From an uncultured Acetobacteroides sp. (GTDB lineage Bacteria; Bacteroidota; Bacteroidia; Bacteroidales; ZOR0009): a stretch of 64,000 bases of DNA. Below the pieces are notes generated by a model. It saw only the letters and a program-made list of their open reading frames with translations, made no database searches and was not told the origin of the DNA. Shown here one piece after another: positions 44,455-53,337 of the stretch. The stretch spans positions 1,364,001 through 1,428,000 of the forward strand of contig NZ_OY782755.1 in assembly GCF_963678165.1 (NCBI RefSeq), read 5' to 3'. Both the position numbers and the translations under genes were made by a program. The number at the start of each line of letters is the position of its first letter. Position 1 is the first letter of the stretch.

Positions 44455-45447
44455 ATGCCTATGCAAGCCGTCTGTTTTATCGTAAACTCCCAGAAGAGGA
44501 AGGTTAAAGGGCTGGTTGCCCGAATAGCGTCTACCTTTGAAAGCAGGTATGCGGTGATGTTTCTGTACACCTCGGCTAGCCGCGATGCCGAGCGGCTGGC
44601 GGTGCAGGCGGTGGAGCAGGGCTGCTCGTACGTTGTGGCCGTTGGCGGCGATGGCACCGTTAACGAGGTGGTGAACGGCCTGATGCTGCTCTCCGATGCA
44701 CAGCGCAGGGCGGTTACCCTTGCCGTGCTTCCTTGGGGGACTGGTAACGACTTTGCCCGCTCTATTGGCGCCACGCCCTCGGTGGAGCGCCTCTTTGAGC
44801 TGGTTGAGCAGAACAGCACCTGCCAGGTTGATGTGGGCAGGGTGCAGTACACGCAGCCCAACGGGCTTGCCGCGCTTCGCTACTTCGTCAACATTGGCGA
44901 TGTCGGCATTGGACCAAGCACGGTGATGATGGTGGAGCGGCTAAAGCGCTTCCTAGGGGCGACGCTGGCCTTCTGGATCGGCGGTTTTTGCACCATCTGC
45001 TTCCGCAGGCCGCAGGAGGTGGCCATCGAGGCGGATGGGTACTCGCATAGGGGTACGGTAATGGCCGTTTGCATGGCCAACGGGCGCTACTTTGGCAGTG
45101 GGTTGGGCATTGCCCCGCACGCCGTGGTCAACGATGGCATGCTGAACCTGGTGGTGGTGGGGCGCGTGTCGGCGCTCACCTTTCTCCGATTCACGGGTAA
45201 GCTGCGGAGGGCCGAACCCGTAATTCACCCCGAGGTGCGGTACGTGGAGGTTAGCCGCTGCCGTATTCTCTCCGAAAGCGACTGCCCGCTGGAACTCGAC
45301 GGCGAGGTGCTGGGCGCTGCGCCGCTGGAGGTGGAGCTGCTGCCGGGCGCCATCTGCGTTGTGGTGGATACCTGCTGCTCGCGCGCCATCGATTCGCGTC
45401 TTAAGCCTGCCAGCATGGAGCGTTCGGGGGCATCGGTTACGGCTTGA
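44455..45447 (+). CDS. diacylglycerol/sphingosine kinase family lipid kinase
   Basis: 330 residues. The catalytic domain shows VVAVGGDGTVNEVVNGL (nucleotide-binding GGDGT) and LPWGTGNDFARSIG; the second domain has FRRPQEVAIEADG, ANGRYFGSGLGIAP and ELDGEVLGAAPLEVEL, normal for the DagK/YegS family. It phosphorylates a lipid such as diacylglycerol, or possibly sphingosine-type bases, which Bacteroidota make. A TTG at 44440 extends the frame but lies in the -7 box. Single gene. Confidence 0.9.
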   Translation: MPMQAVCFIVNSQKRKVKGLVARIASTFESRYAVMFLYTSASRDAERLAVQAVEQGCSYVVAVGGDGTVNEVVNGLMLLSDAQRRAVTLAVLPWGTGNDFARSIGATPSVERLFELVEQNSTCQVDVGRVQYTQPNGLAALRYFVNIGDVGIGPSTVMMVERLKRFLGATLAFWIGGFCTICFRRPQEVAIEADGYSHRGTVMAVCMANGRYFGSGLGIAPHAVVNDGMLNLVVVGRVSALTFLRFTGKLRRAEPVIHPEVRYVEVSRCRILSESDCPLELDGEVLGAAPLEVELLPGAICVVVDTCCSRAIDSRLKPASMERSGASVTA

Positions 45448-45967
45448 TCGGCCATCATGCTCTATAACGAAAAGGGTGGGCGGTAAAGTTCGCTGGGGCC
45501 CGCTTGCTTGTGAATACATCCAGCAACCTCGTGGTTGTTCTCTTCTTCTACTTCCTTTCACTAGCTTCTCTCGAGGCTAATCGCGTTGGAGCCATTTGGG
45601 GCTTCTGATCGCTGCTGTAGCAGGTGGGCGCTTGCTTACCTTGGCTGGTGCCGCATCTTGGCTGCCGCTTCTCCATCCGCAATTATTCTTAAAAGCTTTA
45701 CGATTTTGGGTGATCCCCATAGGGTCTTGGAGGGCTTGTGGGGCCTTGCTTTTTGCTGGAGTGCCCCTTGTGTAGGCTTCTGTAAGGCGCTGTGGTATGC
45801 GGTTGTGCGGATTGTACATCTGAATAAATGGGCTACTTTTGAGGCGCCTTTTTTCGAATCATTCCCAAGCCTTGTTTGGGTTGGCTCTACTTGCTGCAAC
45901 AGCCGTGGTTTCTGCTGATCCCTCGGCGATGCGCTACGCTGCAAATTTTAACCAACGCAATAAATCC
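45448..45967. other. gene-free stretch
   Basis: No family-like frame, repeat or strong terminator seen over 520 bp. The open frame that extends the next gene upstream to 45839 encodes no recognisable sequence before its signal peptide. Confidence 0.6.
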
Positions 45968-48900
45968 ATGAGAAAAACCGCTCTAGTCTTGCTGTGGACG
46001 CTTGCCTCTTCTCTTCTCTTTGCCCAAGGCGAAGGCGAGATGACGGTGAGCAGCCTAAACCACTGCCATAGCCCCAACAGCTGTGCCAGCGTCCAATCGT
46101 TAACTGCCAAGTGGAACCTGACCACGATGATGGGCGAGCTGCTGGTTCGTGTCTCGTTTAAGTGGACCGCTGGGGGCGATACTCCCGCCAACTTCTTCGA
46201 TGGCCGCGACTTTATCGTGCTGCGCTGTGTTGCCTCGGGCAGCTCGCAGGTGGTGGGTTACATCCGCAGCGGCGCCGATTGCCCGGTTTCGGGGAAGGGG
46301 TACGGCCATAACATGGGGGGCTCGCCCTCGTGGACGTCGCTTTTCTGCGATTCGGAGGGCAACAGCCTCGGCTACTCGGCCGAGAAGACCAAGGAGATCT
46401 GGAAGAAGGGCTTCTCGGTTGCCGGTGTGTCGCTGGTGCGATCGGGCGGGCTCGATGCCGACAAGCCCCGCGCCGCACAGGCGGCCAGCTCGGGTGGCGG
46501 TGCGCCAACCACCACGGTAACGGGCTCGCCGCAGTCGTCGCAGCGGGTGGCCGAGCTGCAGGCCAAGCAGCGCCAGCTGGAGGAGCAGAGCAAGCAGCGC
46601 CAGCAACAGCAGCAGCAACAGGCGGCTCAGGAGCGTTCCCGCCAGCAGCAGGCCGATCGTGGCCGCCAGCAGACGACGACGAGCCGCTCCTCCTCGCCGG
46701 GCGAGGCTGACCGCTACGCGAGGGAGATGGCCATTAACCAGTACAACGACGCGCAGCGCAACACCCAGGAGATGCTCGACAAGGTGAAGCAGGGCGCGCA
46801 GGATATCATGAACACCATATCGCAAACCGCCGAAAATAACCGCAGGGAGAATGAGAAGTGGAAGGCGGAGTGCGCCGCCAAGAACCGCGAGTGGGAGGAG
46901 AACGAGGCCCGCAAGAAGCGGGAGCAGGAGGAGCAGAGCCGGCAGTACTGGGAGAATGCCCGCAGGGAGGCCGAGCAGAGCAAGCGCGAGGAGGAGGCCA
47001 AGGCTGCCCAGGCAACCCTGATTGGCCAGAACCGTTTGGCCATCGTTAACGAGTTTAAGGCCTCGACCATCCCGCTATCGTCGGAGCTGGGCTCGGCCGA
47101 TAAGCTCTACTACTTCGGCTTCTCCTACAACGGGGACAAGCTCAAGGACAACACCTGCACGTTCTACATCACCCCAACCTTCGAGGTGGGCCGACGCGCC
47201 GACGGCACCTGGCCCTACCTGTCCAATGTCGTGGACGACCTCTACCGAAAGCTACCCTACAACACCCGCATCATGCACGGGGCCTACTCCTCGTACGACG
47301 AGGCCGAGCAGGTGCGGCAGACGCTCATCGGCATGCTCACGAAGACCAGCGTCACCTTTAAGGATAAGGAGTACGCGGGCAAGGTGGCCACGGTGGTGGC
47401 TAAGCCGCTGCCCGCCCTGGCCCCTGCGCTGAAGGCCAGCTTCGAGGGGGCCGAGCTGCTCTTTGCCAGCGGCAAGTACTCCGCCGCCCTGGCGCAGCTC
47501 CTATCCACCGAAGGGCAGCCGGGCGGTAGCACCGAGCGGGTGGCCTACCTGAAGCTCTTCGCCTACGATGGGCTGCTGGCCTATCCGCATACCGACTCGC
47601 TGGAGCTGCTGCTGCTCATGCACCAGGCCATCAGCGGCTACCTGAGCGCCTACGCCAACCATCCCATAAAAGAGAAGTACGCCGAGGTACAGGCGCTACA
47701 GGAGAAGTACAACCGTTGGGGGCTGGGCGACCAGCGCGTTGCGGGGGCTATGGGCGGTAACGCCGAGGACCAGTACCAGCTGGGCATGATCTTCTACCGG
47801 AGCGAGCTTTACCCAAGGGCGGTGCAGCTGCTTGCCCGTAGCGCCGAGCAGAAGCACCCCAAGGCCTGCGGCAAGGCGGGGGTGCTCTACGACCTCGGCA
47901 TTGGACGCGTGAAGCCGAACCCCGACCTCTCGGCCAAGTACCTGCGGTGGGCCGTGGAGGCCAACGACTGGGAGGGCATCAGCTTTGCCGCCTACCAGTA
48001 CCGCGAAGGCGTGGCCCCCTTCGCCAAGGATGCCGCCAAGGCTGCCGAGCTCTTCCGAAGGGCCTACGACATGAGCCCGACGCAGACCGACAACAACGAT
48101 GCCGATGCGGCCATGTACCTCACGGGCCACTTCTACCGCTACGGCAGCTACGGCGAACCCAACTACGACAAGGCCTACTACTGGTACAGCAAGGCGGCCC
48201 AGCGGCCCTACTCGATTTACCAAAAGGCGGCCCAGGCCAAGGTGAACGAGCTCTCCTCGTTCCTCTCCAGCAAGCGGAGCGGGGATGCCTACTTCAGCGA
48301 GAAGAATTTCAAGATGGCCATCTGGAACTACAATCATGCCTATAGCACCATCAAGGACGGCCGGTTGAAGAGCCGCCTCTTCGAGGCGCAGGTTGCCCTA
48401 GGCGACCAGCTCTTCCACGAAAAAAAGAACCGGTACGATGCTCAGAAAGCCTACGATGAGGCGGGTGAGCTGGTGGGCGACGACCCGCAGAAGCTGGCCG
48501 TGCTGCTGCCCAAACTCGAGGAGTTCGTGTACGACGACATGCGCAGCTACTCCTTCGATTGCACCTACCCCACCGACGAGGGGAAGCTCAACTACTACCT
48601 GGCCAGCTTCCCCAACGGCAAGTACCGCCGCAACCTGGCCAACGTCATCGACTACCTGTACCCCGGCGCGGCCAAGAGCAACCTCAAGTGGGATTACTAC
48701 AACAACGCCAAGCGGCTCTACCTGATAGCGGCCTTCACCTACTCCGACTCGGGCAAGGCCCCGCGATTCCTGAAGAAGGTAAAGCGGTACATGAAGAAGC
48801 GCTCTGAATACGGCGAGCGGTATGCCGGCTTCTCCTACGAGCCGAGCACCAAGGACGACTGGACCAAGGGCAAGCTCGTGGTAACCGCGGTGCAGAAGGG

Positions 48901-49099
48901 CAGCCCCGCCGGGGAAAGAGGCCTGCTGGCCAACGACGTGATCACCCATATCAGCGGCATCCCCGTCGAGAAGCTGGAGCCCTGGCAGGCCAGCGAGCTG
49001 ATGCGCTCCTTCAAGGGCGACGAAACCAGCGGCTGCTACCTCACCGTCATCCGGCCGGGCGAAATCCTGCGCCGGGTAATCTACGTTTTCGGTAGGTAA
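45968..49099 (+). CDS. exported protein with Gln-rich coiled coil, Sel1 repeats and PDZ domain
   Basis: 1043 residues from the ATG at 45968, which gives a clean signal peptide (MRKTALVLLWTLASSLLFAQ). After an amino domain with paired cysteines (about 30-150) come a Gln/Ala/Arg-rich linker (about 170-230, long runs of Gln), a charged coiled coil (about 240-350), an unclassified domain (about 360-490), Sel1/TPR-like repeats (about 540-760; AEDQYQLGMIFYRSELYPRA, KYLRWAVEANDWEGISFAAY), further helical repeats and a carboxyl PDZ domain (about 960-1043; GSPAGERGLLANDVITHISG). No protease motif is visible. It is probably a periplasmic scaffold. GC is higher than in its neighbours. Family unknown as a whole. 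Confidence 0.8.
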   Translation: MRKTALVLLWTLASSLLFAQGEGEMTVSSLNHCHSPNSCASVQSLTAKWNLTTMMGELLVRVSFKWTAGGDTPANFFDGRDFIVLRCVASGSSQVVGYIRSGADCPVSGKGYGHNMGGSPSWTSLFCDSEGNSLGYSAEKTKEIWKKGFSVAGVSLVRSGGLDADKPRAAQAASSGGGAPTTTVTGSPQSSQRVAELQAKQRQLEEQSKQRQQQQQQQAAQERSRQQQADRGRQQTTTSRSSSPGEADRYAREMAINQYNDAQRNTQEMLDKVKQGAQDIMNTISQTAENNRRENEKWKAECAAKNREWEENEARKKREQEEQSRQYWENARREAEQSKREEEAKAAQATLIGQNRLAIVNEFKASTIPLSSELGSADKLYYFGFSYNGDKLKDNTCTFYITPTFEVGRRADGTWPYLSNVVDDLYRKLPYNTRIMHGAYSSYDEAEQVRQTLIGMLTKTSVTFKDKEYAGKVATVVAKPLPALAPALKASFEGAELLFASGKYSAALAQLLSTEGQPGGSTERVAYLKLFAYDGLLAYPHTDSLELLLLMHQAISGYLSAYANHPIKEKYAEVQALQEKYNRWGLGDQRVAGAMGGNAEDQYQLGMIFYRSELYPRAVQLLARSAEQKHPKACGKAGVLYDLGIGRVKPNPDLSAKYLRWAVEANDWEGISFAAYQYREGVAPFAKDAAKAAELFRRAYDMSPTQTDNNDADAAMYLTGHFYRYGSYGEPNYDKAYYWYSKAAQRPYSIYQKAAQAKVNELSSFLSSKRSGDAYFSEKNFKMAIWNYNHAYSTIKDGRLKSRLFEAQVALGDQLFHEKKNRYDAQKAYDEAGELVGDDPQKLAVLLPKLEEFVYDDMRSYSFDCTYPTDEGKLNYYLASFPNGKYRRNLANVIDYLYPGAAKSNLKWDYYNNAKRLYLIAAFTYSDSGKAPRFLKKVKRYMKKRSEYGERYAGFSYEPSTKDDWTKGKLVVTAVQKGSPAGERGLLANDVITHISGIPVEKLEPWQASELMRSFKGDETSGCYLTVIRPGEILRRVIYVFGR

Positions 49100-49181
49100 C
49101 CGCTAGGTAAAAGATACAGTAAGGGGCTGCCTACCGCGCGTGGGTGGCCCCTTGTGGTTTTTAAAAGGATGATGCTGCATC

Positions 49182-49447
49182 GATGCATTAGGTCTACGGG
49201 AAATCGGTTAGGGGTGCTGCATCGATGCATTAGGTCTACGTGAAATCGGTTAAGGGTGATGCATCGATGCATTAGGTCTACGTGAAATCGGTTAAGGGTG
49301 ATACATCGATGCATTAGGTCTACGTGAAATCGGTTAGGGGTGATGCATCGATGCATTAGGTCTACGGGAAATCGGTTAGGGGTGATACACCGATGCATTA
49401 GGCTTACGGGAAATCCGTTAGGGGTAATACATCGATGCATTAGGGCT
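49182..49447. repeat. tandem repeat, 42-bp unit, six copies and a partial seventh
   Basis: Units start at 49182, 49224, 49266, 49308, 49350, 49392 and 49434, exactly 42 bp apart. Each junction forms ATGCATCGATGCAT, a perfect 14-bp palindrome in most copies, and the unit continues TAGGTCTACGTGAAATCGG. The spurious frame on the minus strand reads a 14-residue repeat. It lies after the Sel1/PDZ gene in the 518-bp gap before the DUF6261 gene; the rest of that gap is featureless and AT-rich. Confidence 0.93.
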
Positions 49448-49617
49448 TCCTGAAGAGGGTAGGAGCGAGTGGGTTATCCGGGAGCTTGATGGGAGGGGTG
49501 AAAAGCTACGGAATATTTGCATTTCGATCGAAAAAGTTAAATAGAATTTGCTGTAGTTAAAAAATGTATATATTTTTAAAGGCCTTACATATACGGATTC
49601 CCAAAAAACTACAACAA

Positions 49618-50379
49618 ATGAAGAAAGTAAAGTCATTTAATCTTCGCAAAGTGCTGGTAGACGAGCTCGGCACTTTTGCACGTAACTTCTGTACAATCGT
49701 AAAGGGGCTCGTTGCCTCGAAGCAAATTCCAGAGCCGATGGTGACGGGGTTGGAGCAGGGCATAAAGCGCTACGAAATGGGCGTGGGGCCCAAGGTGGAT
49801 AAGGCTGGCACCGAGCGCAGCCGGTTGCTCGATCTGGAGTGCGACGGTCTGTTTCTGGCCACCAAGGGGGCCGTTCGCACGGCCAAGTTCCGCCCCGATC
49901 AGCGGGAGGCCGCACAGCGAATGGAGGATGCCATCCGCAACCGTGGCTGGAATATGCAGAATGCCGCCTACGATGCCGAGTCGAACAACATCAAGCTGCT
50001 GCTGGCCGACATCAAGGGCTCGCCCGTGCTGCAGGCCGATGCGGTAACCATCAAGTGCGACGACCTGCTGGCGCTCCTCGAAGCGGCCAACAAGAAGTTC
50101 GACGCCAGCGAGGCCGACCGTAAGGCCAAGGAGCTGGAGCTGGGCGGCCTCAACAGCTACGAGGCGGTGAAGGGGCTCAACGCCGAGATCCAGCGCATCT
50201 TCAGCTACCTGGATTCGGTGTCGGGCATCTACCCCGAGGTGGCGAAGGCCATCGACCAGATCAACCTGCTCATCGATCCGCTGGCGGCCAAGATCAAAAC
50301 CCGCGAAACCGTTGCAGAGAACAAGAAGAAGGAGGAAAAAGAAAAGGAAAAGGATAAACCAACCCAACCAAAGCAGTAA
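49618..50379 (+). CDS. DUF6261 family protein
   Basis: 253 residues from the ATG at 49618, beginning MKKVKSFNLRKVLVDELG. Mostly helical and cytoplasmic, with conserved-looking NRGWNMQNAAYDAESNNIK and SYLDSVSGIYPEVAKAIDQIN. The end is a Lys/Glu-rich tail (KKKEEKEKEKDKPTQPKQ). The family is restricted to Bacteroidota, with variable copy number and unknown function. An ATG at 49564 would add 18 residues with no support. Single gene with its own terminator. Confidence 0.78.
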   Translation: MKKVKSFNLRKVLVDELGTFARNFCTIVKGLVASKQIPEPMVTGLEQGIKRYEMGVGPKVDKAGTERSRLLDLECDGLFLATKGAVRTAKFRPDQREAAQRMEDAIRNRGWNMQNAAYDAESNNIKLLLADIKGSPVLQADAVTIKCDDLLALLEAANKKFDASEADRKAKELELGGLNSYEAVKGLNAEIQRIFSYLDSVSGIYPEVAKAIDQINLLIDPLAAKIKTRETVAENKKKEEKEKEKDKPTQPKQ

Positions 50380-50412
50380 AACACAATTTCTAACCGTCCG
50401 ATATGTAAGCGC

Positions 50413-50450
50413 AAGGCCAACCGATAAGGTTGGTCTTGCTTTGTTTTGTG
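50413..50450 (+). terminator. terminator of the DUF6261 gene
   Basis: AAGGCCAACC pairs with GGTTGGTCTT around GATAA, followed by a T-rich tail (GCTTTGTTTTG). Confidence 0.75.
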
Positions 50451-50525
50451 GCGAGTTTATGGTTGTTGTAGTGCTGCTGTAATTTAGGAATGTTATAATT
50501 TGTATACTGCCATAAACTCATGAAT

Positions 50526-51185
50526 TTACTCTTGTAAAAGTTTTTTCGTTTGTAATTCTATTGAATCTTTTCTAATAGAGAACTTAATTAAGCCTGTTTT
50601 CTTTATTTCGTCTTTAGAAATGCATGGTAAAATATCATCGAGTGTTTTAGGTATTCCATCAGGACCAACAGCTGATAAGTAATATTTAGTGGAACTTATT
50701 CTCTCATAGTAGTAGTCGGCATAGGTTATATCACCATTATTATTACTAACAATGTATGATAAATCTGGGGTGACTAGGATTTTTTTGTCATCGAGAGCTA
50801 GGTGTCCTAAGCTATATGGGAAGTCTCCTAGATGCTCTTTGTACTTTTCTATTTTTTTAGAATAATAGTTTAAATCGCTAATTGTACAATCTTTAAAATT
50901 AGGATGAAATCCGATTTTCGTCAACTCTTTATAATCTTGATTAGTTTGAGGATTTAAAACGCATAAAAAGAAAATAAAATTGATCATTGCTACGGCAATG
51001 AAGGTTATTGATGCGATTAGATGTCTCCGAATAAAAATGATGTTAAGTGATAACAAAAGAATAGTTATCGGGGCAAGGGTTGGAAATATTGAGATGAAAC
51101 ATGTAATTGAAAAGAAAGTGGTAATTAAGATTTCGTTTTGAAGTGCCTTCTGAATAAGTCTTTTAGGTGAGAATTGGTGTTTCAT
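50526..51185 (-). CDS. AT-rich membrane protein with GspG-like C-terminal end
   Basis: 219 residues, strikingly AT-rich in contrast to all neighbours, suggesting recent transfer or low expression. The first 90 residues contain two to three membrane helices (ITTFFSITCFISIFPTLAP, ITILLLSLNIIFI, ASITFIAVAMINFIFFLCVL). The soluble end resembles major pseudopilins: YKEHLGDFPYSLGHL and YYLSAVGPDGIPKTLDDILP echo the GspG pattern in which a GPDG-x-TxDDI loop binds calcium. A prepilin peptidase site is absent, so it is not a standard pseudopilin. Function unknown. Single gene. Confidence 0.72.
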   Translation of the reverse strand: MKHQFSPKRLIQKALQNEILITTFFSITCFISIFPTLAPITILLLSLNIIFIRRHLIASITFIAVAMINFIFFLCVLNPQTNQDYKELTKIGFHPNFKDCTISDLNYYSKKIEKYKEHLGDFPYSLGHLALDDKKILVTPDLSYIVSNNNGDITYADYYYERISSTKYYLSAVGPDGIPKTLDDILPCISKDEIKKTGLIKFSIRKDSIELQTKKLLQE

Positions 51186-51344
51186 GTGCTTGCTATTGCT
51201 AAATGTATGTTTTATAGTTGTGCAAAGTTGCGAATATAATTAGACGAAGTAGTAAAATTGTGATTTTTTCAAGGCAGAATCTGAAAGCATATCTAACGTT
51301 GATCTATTTAAATGAAGTTCAATTTAGGTACTATATGAATTACC

Positions 51345-51392
51345 AAAAAAAGCAAAAGGGCGCCTTTAGAGGGCCCTTTTGTTATTTTTTTT
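51345..51392. terminator. bidirectional terminator
   Basis: CAAAAGGGC pairs with GCCCTTTTG; T runs follow on both strands (TTATTTTTTTT on plus, CTTTTTTTGG on minus). It serves the endonuclease-family gene on the minus strand. Confidence 0.85.
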
Positions 51393-51411
51393 GGTAGCCT
51401 TATCGGCTGCC

Positions 51412-52269
51412 TTATTTCTTGTACTGCAGCGTGGCAACAACGGGGTAGTGGTCCGAGATGTACACGTCGCCCTTCTTGATGGCCATCACCTGGTAGTCTT
51501 TGGCCTCGAAGGATTTTCCGGTGAAGATGTAGTCGATGATGCAGCTCTTGGTGATCTTGCCGTAGTCGTGGAAGGTAACGCCGTCGTCCGAAGCTCCATC
51601 CCTATTCTTTGCGGAGGCACGCGCGTCGATAAGAGGAGGGAATCCCGCTAGGTCTTTTACGGCGGTAAGGTAGGCGCTCTCGGTGGGGCGCGAGTTGAAG
51701 TCGCCCATCACGATGTAGCTCTTTGCGTCGAGCTCCTTCACCTTTTGGCGGATCAACTTTATCGACTCCTCGCGGGCCTTAACGCCCATGTGGTCGAAGT
51801 GGGTGTTGATTACTGTAACCTCGCGTTTCGCCTTCTTGTCGTACAGCGTAACGATGGTGGCAATGCGAGTAAGCGCGGCATCCCAGCCCACGCTGCCCGC
51901 CACCGATGGCGTTTCCGACAGCCAAATGGTTTGGTGGTTCTTTTCCGAGAAGCGATCTTTTCGGAAGAAGAGTGGGGCATACTCCCCCTTTTGCTTGCCG
52001 TCTTCGCGGGCAACCCCCACGTAGCTGTAGGCATTCAGGTTCGAGCTCAGGTAGTCGAGCTGCTCCTGGAGCACCTCCTGCATCCCAATAATGTCGGGCT
52101 TCTCGGTGTTGATGAACTCGGCCGCGATGGCCTTGCGGTTTTCCCAGCGGTTGATGCCATCGTTGGCGTTGCTGTTGCGGATGTTGAATGTTGCGACTTT
52201 TAAGCTGCTCTGGCTGCTAGCGGCAAGCGAGGTAAGCGCTAGCGCTAGCGTAATAAAATATGTACGCAT
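51412..52269 (-). CDS. secreted endonuclease/exonuclease/phosphatase family enzyme
   Basis: 285 residues. Signal peptide (about 1-19, ending AASSQ). EEP fold: LKVATFNIRNSN, DIIGMQEVLQEQLDYL with the metal-binding Glu, NTHFDHMG, IVMGDFNSRP, and the closing IIDYIFTG and ISDHYPVVATL with the catalytic His. Members cleave phosphodiesters in nucleic acids or phospholipids and inositol phosphates; exported Bacteroidota forms are mostly of unknown substrate. Single gene, followed by the terminator at 51345. Confidence 0.92.
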   Translation of the reverse strand: MRTYFITLALALTSLAASSQSSLKVATFNIRNSNANDGINRWENRKAIAAEFINTEKPDIIGMQEVLQEQLDYLSSNLNAYSYVGVAREDGKQKGEYAPLFFRKDRFSEKNHQTIWLSETPSVAGSVGWDAALTRIATIVTLYDKKAKREVTVINTHFDHMGVKAREESIKLIRQKVKELDAKSYIVMGDFNSRPTESAYLTAVKDLAGFPPLIDARASAKNRDGASDDGVTFHDYGKITKSCIIDYIFTGKSFEAKDYQVMAIKKGDVYISDHYPVVATLQYKK

Positions 52270-52305
52270 TTGGTGTTATATTTTTTGATGATGCAAGCTT
52301 ACAAA

Positions 52306-52338
52306 AAAAGGCGCAAACCCTTGCGGGCTGCGCCTCAA
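52306..52338 (-). terminator. terminator of the barrel gene
   Basis: Minus strand: AGGCGCA-GCCCGCAAGGGT-TTGCGCCT followed by TTTTTTG, 123 bp beyond the stop, after the repeat element at 52361. Confidence 0.82.
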
Positions 52339-52360
52339 TCATTGGATGGATGGCCTATAA

Positions 52361-52474
52361 GATTTTAGATGTTAGATATTAGATTTTAGATGTACGACTG
52401 ATCGTCCTATCTCAGGATATCTGGCATCTGCCTCCAAAATCTAAATACTAACGTCTAAATACTAATGTCTAAAA
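52361..52474. repeat. dispersed inverted-repeat element, TTAGA family, copy B
   Basis: Reverse-oriented copy of the element at 3208: TTAGATGTTAGATATTAGA arm, core CGATCGTCCTATCTCAGGAT and GGCATCTGCC, then an arm of CTAAATACTAACGTCTAAAT. Its right end reaches into the barrel gene, supplying the last residues FRH and the TAG stop. Confidence 0.8.
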
Positions 52475-53280
52475 TTCCACACCACGCCCAGCTTAACGCC
52501 TAGGGCGAGGGGCTTCACCTTATCCACCTGGCTGGATTCGAAGAGGCCGTTGTAGATGCCCTCCTTTAGGTAGATATTCTTGCTGTCGGCCTTGAGCATG
52601 CTGTTCAGCCCGTAACTGGCGTAAATGCCGCCGTACAGGCTGATGGCGTCGTTTAGCAGGTAGGTGGCACCGGCATCGGCCAGCAGCGCTACCGAGGGGC
52701 GCAGGGAGATATCGCCCGAAGGCCTCTGGGAGTAGGTGCTCAGCCCCTGCTCGGGCAGGTCGCCCAGCTCCGCTTTCCACTGGCTGTAGTAGCCCGTGGT
52801 GGTGATGGAGCCACCCGTGGCCTTGTAGGTGCTCTTAGCTGGGATGGAGAGCTTGGCGCCCGCCGAGGCCGTCAGCCCCACCTTGGTGGTGAGCGCCCTT
52901 CGGTAGGTGGCCGCTAATGGGATGTCGATAAGGGTGGCCGACTGCTCCTCCTTCCAGCCGCTGTAGCGGGTGCGGAGCTCGTAGGCGTCGCCCTCGGCAT
53001 CCACGTTAGGGGCCTTGGTCAGCAGGTTCAGCGTACTGGTCGACTTGAATGACTGCGCGCCCACGCCCGTGCTGATGCCCCAGTTGGGGCTGAAGAAGTA
53101 GGTGTACCCTGCGCCGAGGGTATACCCAGCACCGCCCTTGCGGCTGCCGTTGTCGATGCTGTAGCCCAGCTGGTGGAACCCGCCCCCCGCGCTAAGCGAA
53201 AGGAACTGGTCGCCCTTCTGGGCCTGTGCCGCAGCGGTGGCGCCGAGCGCCAGTGCGGCTATAAGTAGCTTTTTCGTCAT
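52462..53280 (-). CDS. outer-membrane beta-barrel protein
   Basis: 272 residues. Signal peptide (about 1-20, ending AQAQK), then alternating strands typical of the PorT/outer-membrane beta-barrel group (FLSLSAGGGFHQLGYSI, GYTLGAGYTYFFSPNWGIS, VGLTASAGAKLSIP, LALGVKLGVVWNFRH). The carboxyl end carries an aromatic residue near the terminus. It follows the giant protein gene by 57 bp on the same strand, so the two may be one unit, the barrel perhaps anchoring or assembling the large product. The final codons come from the repeat element. Confidence 0.85.
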   Translation of the reverse strand: MTKKLLIAALALGATAAAQAQKGDQFLSLSAGGGFHQLGYSIDNGSRKGGAGYTLGAGYTYFFSPNWGISTGVGAQSFKSTSTLNLLTKAPNVDAEGDAYELRTRYSGWKEEQSATLIDIPLAATYRRALTTKVGLTASAGAKLSIPAKSTYKATGGSITTTGYYSQWKAELGDLPEQGLSTYSQRPSGDISLRPSVALLADAGATYLLNDAISLYGGIYASYGLNSMLKADSKNIYLKEGIYNGLFESSQVDKVKPLALGVKLGVVWNFRH

Positions 53281-53337
53281 CTTACTTTTCTTTTTAGGTT
53301 GAAGGGATGAGCGGCGCTGCCGCCCATCCCTTTACTT

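Noticed and set aside
49081..49440. Minus-strand 119-residue frame with 14-residue repeats
   Set aside because: It is created by the 42-bp array and overlaps the end of the Sel1/PDZ gene.
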